From Dirofilaria immitis (taxonomy: Eukaryota; Nematoda; Chromadorea; Rhabditida; Onchocercidae): 64,000 nt of DNA. The notes under the pieces were generated by a model. The model made no database searches. It was not told where the DNA came from and saw only the letters and a list, made by a program, of their open reading frames with translations. The DNA is taken from contig JAKNDB010000110.1 of the NCBI GenBank assembly GCA_024305405.1, positions 2,914,001 through 2,978,000 of the forward strand, given 5' to 3'. Positions 50,028 through 60,600 of this stretch are shown piece by piece. The translations under genes and the position numbers were made by a program. The stretch's first letter is position 1. The number at the start of each line of letters is the position of its first letter.

Positions 50028-51506
50028 ATGTCAACCAGCTTAATCAAAAGCGCTCAACCGACATTAGAGAGACTTGAGCTACTGCTCACCGAAATAAACG
50101 AATTGGATTTATCGGATTTATTGCCGGTCGATCAACAATTAACGCAGGAGGAAACGCGTCACCTATACGAAGTTCGAAAACGAACCATTGGAGAAAAATT
50201 GGAACGAGTCGAGCAATATGTTAGTATTCTTGAAATTATCAACATTAATTGGCTCGACTATATCCAGAAAACGACAAATGCAGCAAGAAAGAAAGAAGAG
50301 GAAGAAATTTATATCGAAATGGCCGATCAAGAAAAAGGTATTTTACGATTATTAAGTCAAGGTAGGGAAGTCAAAACTACTTTAAAGTTATATAATAAGG
50401 ATCTTGAGATAGCCGTTTGTAGCCTAACATCGGGACATATAAGTCAAGGTAATCTAAAGGGAGTATCTGCAATTGGCCGCACTTACCACAACTACAATTA
50501 CCCACATTTAGTGGGGATCCTAAAATGTGGAGGCAGTTCTGGAATAGTTTCGATATAGCATTGCATTTTCAAGCTATACCAGACGTTCAAAAACTAAACT
50601 ATTTAATGTCCTGCTTAAGAGGAGCTATTAGCTGTCAGAGGTTACGATATTGCCCCTTGAAATTACGATATCATTCGAAAGGTATTAATTGAAAAATTCG
50701 GTGAGGATTCTATTATCAAGAAATCCTTATATGCCGAACTGCAATCTATCAAAAGAAGTGATCGAGATTGGAAAGCAACAATAGAAGCAATTGAAAGAAT
50801 ACTACGACAGCTAGAAGCGATCGGAGAAAATTTGGACCATTGTAGTATCAAAACTTCTATAGAAAGTAAGCTACCTATTTGGATATTACACAAAGTTTAT
50901 GAACAAAAGAAAAGAGGATCTTGGTCAATAACTCGACTCCGGCAAATATTAGGAGAATTAGTTCATATAAATGAAAAAGTAGCTAGAAACCAATCCTTTA
51001 GCAATGAGAAGGAATCGATAGATTTCAAACAAAAACGAGCATCACATAATAATAAGGGAGAAACCTCTGCGTTATCTACAATAAAACAATTCAAATCAAC
51101 CAAATCAAGTGGTCATGAGTCAACCACACAACCCAAGAAAATTGCTAGGGATAAAAGACCTTGTGCATTTTGTAACAAGGACCATTGGGATAACGAATGC
51201 TCCACGTATCCCAAACTCAAACAGCGAATGGAATATCTAAGAAAAAATAACGCATGTCTTAATTGCCTTCGGACGGGGCACGCAACAAATAATTGTAACA
51301 AAAAGAAACGCTCATGTTTCCATTGCAAGAATCCTCACAACACTGCGCTGTGTTATGTGAAATATGGTATGCAAACTGCCGAATCAAGGAACTCACCAAA
51401 CGTAATTAATTCAATAGCTCAATCAACACATCAACAAGGTCAGGAAATTTTGCTTTTATGTAAAGAAATTGAAATAATTAACCCGATAATCATGAAGAAG
51501 TTTTAG
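50028..51506 (+). pseudogene. BEL/Pao gag (frame broken)
   Basis: Start chosen at the ATG at 50028. A first open part (to 50558) has a Glu/Lys-rich helical N-terminus. The frame then shifts and continues with a DUF1759-type capsid region (about 50490-51000), broken again near 50630. The last open part (to 51506) holds three Cys/His knuckles: CAFCNKDHWDNEC, CLNCLRTGHATNNC and CFHCKNPHNTALC. These bind RNA during packaging in this family. The product is not translatable in one frame as assembled; some breaks may be assembly errors. Confidence 0.8.
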
Positions 51507-51900
51507 TACTGTTTGATATAGGATCACAGTCATCCTTTATATCGACAAAATTAGCAAACCGATTAAGAAAATCATGAAGAAGTTTTAGTACTGTTTGATA
51601 TAGGATCACAGTCATCCTTATATCGACAAAATTGGCAAACCGATTAAGGTTAGAAAGAAAAGAAACGGAAAATCTAAGTATTTCTTCATTTGGTAATAAA
51701 TTCCCGATGTTACATCGAACTACTAAAGTGGATATCGGAGTAAAAACCGTCGACTCGGAAATTATAACTATTAATACTTATGTATTAGACTACCTAACGG
51801 ACAAATTAAAGGTAATTAAATCAAACTATCAAGATTTACCGCACATGATAAGTCTAGAACAACTAGACCACGGAGGAGATTGGAAAAACCCGAATCGAAC
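51488..51900 (+). pseudogene. BEL/Pao aspartic protease remnant (DUF1758-like)
   Basis: An aspartic-protease-like motif FDIGSQSSFI is followed by the usual first part of the domain, then the sequence jumps to integrase near 51895. The first about 80 bp containing the motif is tandemly duplicated (about 51488-51567 and 51570-51648), with one base lost in the second copy, which breaks the frame. Confidence 0.65.
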
Positions 51901-52730
51901 GTACTCGAACATTCGAAAATATTGGATTGGACTATTTTGGTCCTCTTTCTACCAACTGGGATTGTCAAAAGGTGGGTGGCTCTTTTACATGTTTTACGAC
52001 AAGAGCAATACATTTAGAATTGGTAGATAATTTATCTGCTGAAAGTTTTATACACGTACTGAGAAGATTTATTGCTAGAAGAGGCCTCCCTGGATTAGTT
52101 TTAAGTGATAATGCTAGTCAATTTCAACTAGTTTTCAAGACCATTATGGAACAAAATACCAAATTCACTGACTTTCTAACAATGAAAGGAATAACCTGGA
52201 AAAATACCACACCAAGAGCACCATGGGAAGGAGGCATATATGAAAGAATGATTGGTGTTACAAAGACAGCTATGAGAAGAGCGATTGGAAGGAAGCTATT
52301 ATGGGAAAGAGAATTAATTACACTTATAATAGAAATAGAAGGTGTATTAAATACTCGACCACTAACGTATGTAAATTTCGAAGATTACATGATAATACGA
52401 CCGATTGATTTTATTTTACCTAATGCTTCTCTAGTAACTCAAATTCCTTACGACAATGATGAAGAAGAATACCATCTTCATAGACTAAGTGCCAAGGAAA
52501 ACTTGTTAGGTATTGGTCTAACACTCTCAAGGCCTTAGACACATTCTGGGAAATATGGAAAAGGGAGTATTTAACTAGCCTCAGAGAGCGAACTCAAAGA
52601 GAACATAATTCCCCAAAAGGTGCAGAAGTAAGAAGACCTTATGAAAACGAAATCGTGTTGGTCAACGAACCAGAAATTCCTCGTGGTATGTGGAAATTAG
52701 CAAGAATAAAAGAAATTAAAAGGTGAAGCG
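51900..52730 (+). pseudogene. BEL/Pao integrase core and C-terminal DUF5641-like part
   Basis: The DDE-type core is recognisable: DYFGPLS with the first Asp, TRAIHLELV, LSDNASQF with the second Asp, and PWEGGIYERM with the catalytic Glu. It ends in NTRPLTYV and the downstream DUF5641-type region (about 52550-52730), reached after a frame break near 52537. The N-terminal zinc-binding HHCC part is absent. Confidence 0.8.
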
Positions 52731-53002
52731 ATGGAGAGGCTAGGAACGCTATAATAGAAATGCCACATGGAAAACTGCTAAATCGACCAATAAACGTATT
52801 GTACCCTTAGAAATCAACGACAGTTTGGACAATCAACCACTTATATCTGAAGAATCAATACAAGAAGTTGAACAAGAAAAACCAATCGCTTCAAGGACTA
52901 GGAATGCAACAAATAAACGAACTATAGCAGAAAGTATCTGTAAGTCAAATTGGACAATGAGCAGTTTGGTTTTCAAATTGTAATTTTAGCGAGCCATACT
53001 TA

Positions 53003-53902
53003 ATGAATAGCAATATTATCATCGACAAAGGAACCAACAATTTAGCCAACAACATACGAAAACAAAGGTCTGATCCAGAGGGTGAGTTAATTATGAAGGA
53101 AGTAAGTGAAAGGGAAGAAACAGAATTAGATAAGTTTGATCCAAGGAATATTAAATATCAATATCTTTTCGACGTGTTGCAGATAGAATTTAAGAAACAA
53201 TTGACTAAACTGTATCAGAGAAGCTGCCAAAACAGAAACAACTTATTATTATTGATTGAATGGTTATCGACTGTCAATCCAACACTGGCTGTTAAACTAT
53301 TGTTGCAAAGAAACGATATAATAGCAAAACGAATTAAAGGAAAACTGTTAATAGCTCCCTGTAGTTTCAATGCCTCTGAATGGAAAACTGTAGATTTCAA
53401 AGCAGGTATAGTGAGCAAATTCGAAATTGAGAAAATTAATGCAGATTTAGATATATTAGCCCAAACACTCGGAATAACGAATCCAGTACATGGTCCAACA
53501 CGAGAGGAATCTTTACGGGAACTAATAGTTGAACAAGGGGAAGAATTGGTAAATCAACTAGAGACCGAATTCGATGAAACCACTGAATTAATAGAACAAG
53601 AATTATCAGGAGTTATGAAACGTTGGAAACTGATCACCTTTAATATAATTGTTTTCGTAATATTAATCATGATAATTGTTATCAAACTAAAATTTGAATT
53701 AATTCGATCTCTTTGTCGTTTTTTCTGTATTAGAACCTCATATCGAAGGGTAGATAATTCTATGGAACTTGTACGGGTTCCTACACCCAAAAGAGGGGAT
53801 CAAGAACCACCCAACACCATTCAATACTTTCCCATTGTTCTTTCCTTAAATAGCCCTTCATCCCGTTTCCTCGGGAATGTCGGGAAACCGAGAGGAAATT
53901 AA
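53003..53902 (+). CDS. ORF3 of the BEL/Pao element, membrane-anchored, unknown
   Basis: 299 codons, uninterrupted, overlapping the start of the 3' LTR. It is highly charged with a hydrophobic segment (about residues 211-230, rich in Ile/Val) followed by a basic, Cys-containing tail. Some nematode BEL elements have an envelope-like third ORF; position and the C-terminal anchor fit that, but no signal peptide or glycoprotein domain is visible, so it may be a truncated remnant or another protein. Confidence 0.55.
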   Translation: MNSNIIIDKGTNNLANNIRKQRSDPEGELIMKEVSEREETELDKFDPRNIKYQYLFDVLQIEFKKQLTKLYQRSCQNRNNLLLLIEWLSTVNPTLAVKLLLQRNDIIAKRIKGKLLIAPCSFNASEWKTVDFKAGIVSKFEIEKINADLDILAQTLGITNPVHGPTREESLRELIVEQGEELVNQLETEFDETTELIEQELSGVMKRWKLITFNIIVFVILIMIIVIKLKFELIRSLCRFFCIRTSYRRVDNSMELVRVPTPKRGDQEPPNTIQYFPIVLSLNSPSSRFLGNVGKPRGN

Positions 53903-54327
53903 TTCAAATTTATTCCTAAAAATACATTTTTGTAACAAATAATTAATTCATTAACGATTTCCTGTTCTCACACTAATTCATTAACGATTCCTGTTTCTCA
54001 CACTAATCCGTCAACGATTTCCTGTTTTTGCACTAATCAAAATATTCATGTAAATTTTCTTATTCATCATTCACCCAAATTCCTTTCCCACATTTGTTCC
54101 AATCAAAATATCTGTTTTATCTATTTACAAATCTTACCAATCCAAATTTTTCTCTCATCACGCCCCTTTTTATCACCCTATATAAACACAACCACAGCAA
54201 CAGATTTCAAGCTTGTTTTGTTTTCATTTTCCTTGGCTCCAGTTTGCGACTTGTTTTCTTTCCCTTTTTTTTTAATAAAATTTTCGTTACTTGTTGATTG
54301 TCCCCGCAGCAAAAATCTTCCACAACA
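53878..54327 (+). repeat. 3' LTR of the BEL/Pao element
   Basis: 450 bp, same ends as the 5' LTR. It differs mainly by short repeat-type indels (an extra ATTAACGATTCCTG copy, lacking the 38-bp duplication) and few substitutions, which suggests a fairly recent insertion. Confidence 0.92.
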
Positions 54328-54332
54328 AGACG

Positions 54333-54917
54333 TGCACGTATACTTGCATTGAATCGAAGCGTGAAGATTCCTTAACGATATTTTATTTACCTCTCTTTGT
54401 CACTTCTATTAAGGAACTTTTAATCGAGTAAGTTTGAGCTGATAATTCAGAAGGGAACTGTACAAAAACACTTCGACAGTTGAAAACTGAACCGGTTCCT
54501 AATTTGTTGATTTTTGTTGTTATCACATTCAAGAAAAGTGTCACCATCCTGATACTGGTGACCTGAATTCCATATGCTCCCAAAAGCAAGTATATTCATT
54601 GTCATTTCGGTTAACCCATTATGAGGATGAGAGTTGAAGTTGCCAATTATGTGAGTTGCAGTTGTCAGTTGTCCTTTGATATCTTTTTGACCCTCTGTTT
54701 CATATCACTATCCTCTCTTCAGGATAATATTTCAGTGTAAAACTTAATTTCCTAAGTTCTTCAAATCTTAAAATCTCGCGAATTTCTGTCATCTTTTACT
54801 TTTTCCTCGTTTTCATCAAAGAACAACTACGTCTGATAAATATAATATTTAGCGAACATTCATTTGAAGTGATCGAATTTTAAATTTTCCATCAATCTTT
54901 TTTTTATTTCAGGAGAA
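54333..54917. other. Spacer between the LTR element and the methyltransferase gene
   Basis: No coding region. It ends in the pyrimidine-rich acceptor at 54899-54912 and presumably includes the methyltransferase promoter or outron. Confidence 0.5.
54899..54912 (+). promoter_or_regulatory. Probable spliced-leader trans-splice acceptor
   Basis: CTTTTTTTTATTTCAG ends at 54912, five bases before the start codon ATG at 54918. With no upstream exon in evidence, this is the usual layout for spliced-leader addition in nematodes (known); use here is inferred. Confidence 0.6.
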
Positions 54918-57225
54918 ATGGATGCACATTTTATAGGTGAAAAAATTCAAGTTTTGGACGGTGGCTTTGGCACAGAACTGCAAGCAGCTGGTTGCAACAT
55001 TCAGGTGGATTATTATGAATAAATAAATAAATAATTACATTTGCTTAATGTATTTATTTGTTCATTCATTTATAGCATCTTTTAAGAAAGAGTGCAGAAA
55101 TTTTTGAGGAAATTCGAACGAGAATATACTGATGAAAAGTTTAAACGTATTAACTGCATACTAAAATTGATCTTTTTATTTCTGTTGTATTATTGAGTAA
55201 GTTTATAAAGTTTGTCTTAGTTCTTGTTGCTAACTGTTCGAGATTTCTTTTATGCAGAAACAAAGTTTTTAAATTTTTTTGATCTAAGATCATAAAACAG
55301 TTGCAAATGAAGTACAAGAGAACAATACACGAATATTGCAGAATAGTTCACTTTGGAGTGCTGCGGTATTGTTCGATAAGCCAGAGCTTATACTTCAAAT
55401 ACATAAACGGTATAAAAATAAATAAATTTAAGAAGAAAATTAGATGTAAGGTGGGTATTTCACACATAAAACCCATCAATAGTTCAATGTAACTATAAGT
55501 GTTATGGTATCACTAAATTTTAATTGGCCTGATATATAAACTTTTTCATGAAAATCATATGTGTTTTAGTAGTGATATTTGAATCGACACTTTTATTTAT
55601 TATTCTGAAATATGAATATAATTAATGCAATAGTTGTTTAGATTTCCTTACGATAATTCCTATCATTTTCGAAAATACATTGTCATATTACAATGGACAT
55701 TTAGTTTTATCCAAGCTGGTAGCGATGTCATTCTTACAAACACTTATCATGCTTGTATAAATACAATGATGAATTCACATGGCATGATGAAGGCTGCTGC
55801 TGAATCATCTTTAAAAGTAACTAATATGCTTTCATCTGATAAGACCTGCAGAGTTCATCAAAAGTTTTTTATGAATTAGATTTGAAATGACATATATTTC
55901 GGTTACTTGAAAGTGTTATATTTCATATCATCGATTTAATCGAAATATTATTAACATATATTTGAAATGTTATTGCCTTTTTAAAACAGAAATTGGTTTC
56001 ACTGGCAGAACAGGCAGTTGAGGAATATTCGGTGCAAAAAAAGTAAAGATAGTTGGCTCAGTGGGACCATACGCTGTATTTCTTAATGATGGTTCTGAGT
56101 ATAACGGAAATTACGTTGATGAGCTTGAAGAACAGGTATGGATTAATATTTTAAGAAAAAGTTGAGGATAAGTTATAGCAGAGCATGAATATATGTAAAA
56201 CTAAGTAGTTTACGCTATTAGGGATTGTTTTAATAACTTCAAGATTTATTTATTTTTTTAATATTGGAGGTTATCGTTGATTATCATGTGCAACAAACTA
56301 TACCATTGCTTCAAGCAGGTCTCAAAGTTATAGCCTACGAGACAGTTCCATCATGTAAGGAAGCTATGGCTATATTGAAAGCAGCGGATACTATTGGTCA
56401 TTCGTATAATTTTTGGATATCATTTTCTTGTAAAGTAAATTTTGAATTCAATGATATTTTAAGATTGAGCTAATTTAATTTCATTTTTTTGCAACTGAAT
56501 ACTGAGATCAATCTAAACCGCCAAATATATTAATTCATAGTGTAATCTTTGCAGAATGGTGAACAAACCAATCACAGCGAGAATTTCTGTAAAAGTGTAG
56601 AGAAAATTTCACATCATCCTAACATTCTTGGAATAGGTATGTTCGTGCTAAGTTTCTCTCTCGTAATTTACTATCACATTGAAGTGAAGATTTTGATTAC
56701 TGAAATTTCAAATTCGAAGAATTCAGGAATTAACTGCACATCACCAAATTATATAACACCGTTGTTGCAATCTGCTAGCACCTCAGTCAATTCATTACCA
56801 TTTATTATTTATCCAAACAGTGGAGAGATATACGAATGTGACACGAAAAAGTTTTTTTCTTTTTTCGTAATTTTGTTTATGTCAGTCGTCTCTTATAGCA
56901 TTTTTTCTCGAAATCTTTTTGCCATCATAGCTGATAAGACTAATTAGCAAAGAAAGAAGAAACAAAAATTACATTTCTTGTGGATGAACAGTTAATTAAT
57001 CAGTAAGACTCTTTTGATCGGAAAATTAGAGCTTCGTTTTCAGCATGCAAATATTTTTCCAGCTGGAGAAATGGCAAATGTATCTTCCCTAATATGGAGC
57101 AGTTAATGGAATGGAAGGATTTAGGGGCGAAAGTGATAGGTGGTTGTTGTCGAGTTGGGGCGGAAAAAATCAAGGAACTTAGCATGTTGGTTGCAAAATT
57201 AAATTCCGGATATAGCATTTCCTAA
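54918..57225 (+). CDS. Homocysteine S-methyltransferase, eight exons
   Basis: Transfers a methyl group to homocysteine to make methionine (family role; methyl donor not known here). Exons: 54918-55004, 55342-55409, 55705-55816, 55990-56135, 56270-56434, 56555-56636, 56727-56850, 57063-57225, giving about 315 residues, the usual size. All splice phases agree. Signatures in order: LDGGFGTELQAAGC (exon 1), SLWSAAVLFDKPELIL (exon 2), AGSDVILTNTYHA (exon 3), GSVGPYAVFLNDGSEYNGNY (exon 4), YETVPSCKEA (exon 5), INCTSP (exon 7) and IGGCCRV (exon 8). The NC and GGCC cysteines are the zinc ligands. Exon 4 has one frame break near 56029 (TATTCGG, one T too few). Exon 5 has a weak acceptor (TTGGAG). Convergent with the receptor gene downstream. 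Confidence 0.88.
55005..55341 (+). other. Intron 1 of the methyltransferase gene
   Basis: Bounded by CAG|GTGGAT and TATTGCAG|AATAG. AT-rich, nothing else recognised. Confidence 0.6.
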
Positions 57226-57609
57226 TTCATAAAAATTCTTGAAGTCACAAAAATTGTTGGATATGCTTCTTTTCAAGGCAGTTTTTTTTAGTTGAAATTG
57301 TTGGTATTATTGTTTACAGTATGAATTTGCTAGCATTTTGTTTGCAATATGCACTGTGTTTTTAATGAATAATAAGAAGGTTTCATGCAACTTTAAGCAG
57401 CACATTCCTTAATAGTCAATTGTGTCGCGAAACATTTGAGATGGCGCACGGATCACTGCTACATTATGTTACAAGACCGCCTTCTTCATGTTTCCGTTAC
57501 TTCTGTTTTGTCTTAATTGAAATCTTTGAATTCCTATTCTTCACATGTATTGTCTGCTTCCTGTTGCTTCTGCTTTACCTTAGTTAAAATCTTTGAGATT
57601 CTTATCGCT
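57226..57609. other. Convergent intergenic region
   Basis: 384 bp between the stop codons of the methyltransferase (+) and the receptor (-). It must hold both 3' UTR ends. No other feature seen. Confidence 0.55.
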
Positions 57610-60600
57610 TTACATGGACTGTTTGTTTTTATTTCCACGAAATAGTCCCTTCAGAGCATTCTGGTAATCATGATTAAAAACCTGAAATTAAGGGAAAATC
57701 TGCGTATAAAAGTTTTGATTTCTCTCACTTATACTTCTCATCCTGACATGGTAGGTCATATTATAGTGCGAGCATACCGTATAAATAATTGGATTCATTG
57801 CCGAATTGCTGTATCCTAGCCATGTAATAAACATCCATATATGCGGATCAACTTTACACGATGAACAGAACTGCACCACTACATACATTCTGGAAGTTTG
57901 AAATTCTTTAAATATAAACTAAAATATGAAATCTTCAAGTGGCACTGTTTTTTATCTTACTGCCAAAAAGTGTATTTAATTATATCGAATAAGCAATACC
58001 TACAATAACTTATATTAGCAGACGTTGAAAGGATAAATCCTTTCTCATCTTTCGAATATTATTTAATTTTTCATATCATTATAAGTTTAAAATGAAGATT
58101 AAAAGGGATTATTTTTTTGACTTTGTAAATTGGCAACAATGTAATTGAAATAATATCGTGGATAACGTATTTTGAATTACAAGAAAACAAACAAATAAAA
58201 TAAATCAATTTCTCTAAAGATCATAAAGACCAACGAAATCAGCTAGGATAAATGTTTATTACAATCTCAGTTCCGTAATGAGTGCAGTAACTTCATTTGT
58301 TAATTTGTTTTACAAGTCAACAAGCATATTAAGCTTACTGATATACTTATTAATCCTTGGATTTCCGACGACCTCCCAGTGGAAACCAGTGTTACTAGAG
58401 GTTGAAATATCATTGCAGGAAATATTTCAGAGATCTTCCGCTTCCTAATATTTAAAGAATCATAGCTAAATTTCTAAGGAGTATATAATTACGAATGCTG
58501 AAGGCTAATATTCATTTCTGCAATGTTGAACTGTTTCTATCACAATAATTAAAAAATTGCTTACATGAAGAACGGTGTCCAACAAATAGCGAAACAACCT
58601 AAAATAATGCCAAAAACTTTCACACCTCGACGCTCTTTGGCAGTAGAAATAATTTTTGGTTTATTTTGCGAAGCAATTTTTGCCTGTAAACGATGAAAAA
58701 ATAAGACAAAATGAGTTTTTTATATGAATCATAACCTAATTTGCTAATTTCTAATTGATATTTTACAAACTAGGTAAGTGAGTGACAGTCAAATAGCAAA
58801 TTAACAAATTTAATTTCATTTTAATCATTCATCGTTTTTCGGAGTGATAACGACTGAATATTGCCAAAAACAGTTCGAAATGTTTTGACCAAACTGAAAA
58901 TTCCACGTCGAGAATAAAGATTTAGTTATCAGGACCATAAAAAAATACAATCAGTTAGAATAAAAGAAATGATTCGTTCATCCAGTAATATCGTTCTCAT
59001 AGTGGATGTTAGATCAATTATTGTCATTCTTTTCATTCATTCTCGATTAATCATTTATTATTCTTCATTATAAGTTTCTTTTGTTTCCTGCTCAATAAGC
59101 ATACTGTATGCTTTCTCATTCATATACCTTAGAATGAAATAAATATCAATACCTTTTCGATTGATGGCGCCTCTTCTCGTATGTTACTTTCGTATCTGAT
59201 ACTGTATTAGGAGATTGTATCAAATGCATTTTTCTAATTTCGGTTTTGCCACAATGACGACATTTCGTTAATTTTTTCCCTTTCTTAATGTTATTTTCGG
59301 ATACAACAGTAGTGTTATTAGTAGTGATAACGGTTCTTGCTGTTCCCACTGTTCCTGATGCTCTTTTCTGATGTTTATGAGATTCCGTATCTTGCATAAC
59401 ATTTCTTTTACTTGATTCCTGGTTTAACTAAAACTGCTCACAGTTGACGAATCTTGAAACTGATATTTTTAAAATAAAAATTTTCAAAATTTCATATAAG
59501 ATTGTATAAGCAATATTAAAATGATAAAATATCACATTTTAAAAATTTTCAATATTGTAACTGATAACTTTCACTAGCTTCTCTAGTATGGAATAGATTA
59601 ATTCCACATTCTCGACATGAAGACATACGTACCTAGAGGAAACGATTTCTATTCAGTCATATGTCATTTTTAATATAAAATCTCATTGTTACTAAAAAAT
59701 TTGTGCTACAATAGAGGGTAAATAAGTGGATTCCTGAAAAACTATATCACCAACGACTAAGGAATTTGAAGCTTCAATTTAAGATTTATCATCTAATTAA
59801 ATAATCACTGTTATGGAAATTATAAAAACAAACAGCATCAATTTGAATAATTTGCGCTTCTCGAGAACTCGATTCGTTTGCTGTTTCGTTGGTACACTCT
59901 TCACATTCTTTGCATATTGATTGAACATGTTGTCGTTTGCAAATATTTCGAGTTGAATTAACTTCTGAAACATAATTTTAAATAAACGATGAGAAATATG
60001 AGTAAGCTCGTCGTTACCTATATAATTCATAATTCAGATTCAAAAGGTATTCTTTTTGTCTGTTAATTTTAAGTCTACTAAAAATTAATAATTAGTTTCG
60101 CAGTGTTAAAAACATTTCATTTGAAGTTCGAAATCATGAAATTTAATCTAAATCTATGAATCCTTAAATGAGATTATTGTTTATCCGAGCTGGAAATTCT
60201 GTTTCAATTTTACTGCATAATAAAATTTATATTTCAAATATTTCATATCAAAAGCCATTTATGGAATATACCTTCAGTAGTATATCCTTGACGATCACTT
60301 TCAGCTACATATAATAATAATTCTAACCTGTTTCTTCATTTTCCTCCATTTCTTTAGCAAATTTATTATCATCGGCAGGTAAAACATGACTCAGATCATG
60401 CAAAATTGTTGATTCAATATGTTTCTTAATTACCTATAAAACATCTTTCATCCCAAAGATCCTTCATAAATAATTTCAAATTCTGAATATATATCTACAT
60501 ATATATATATGATTTCTTCATCTATTTTAAAAATTCAAAAAACCTGTTGTCTGTATAATTGACGAGCACGATGTTTAGCAAATGTCTGGTAAATTTTATA

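Larger units (their letters stand above)
49531..54332 (+). mobile_element. BEL/Pao LTR retrotransposon, internally deleted (no reverse transcriptase)
   Basis: Two near-identical direct LTRs (49536-49994 and 53878-54327), both starting TGTCGGG and ending CACAACA, flanked by the 5-bp duplication AGACG (49531-49535 and 54328-54332). The internal part holds gag with three zinc knuckles, an aspartic protease remnant, an integrase core and a third ORF with a membrane segment. The order gag-PR-(RT/RH)-IN and the families (DUF1759, DUF1758, integrase, DUF5641 types) identify BEL/Pao. Reverse transcriptase, RNase H and the integrase zinc-binding N-terminus are missing at a junction near 51895. Several frame breaks exist in gag. 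It is therefore non-autonomous as assembled. Confidence 0.92.
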
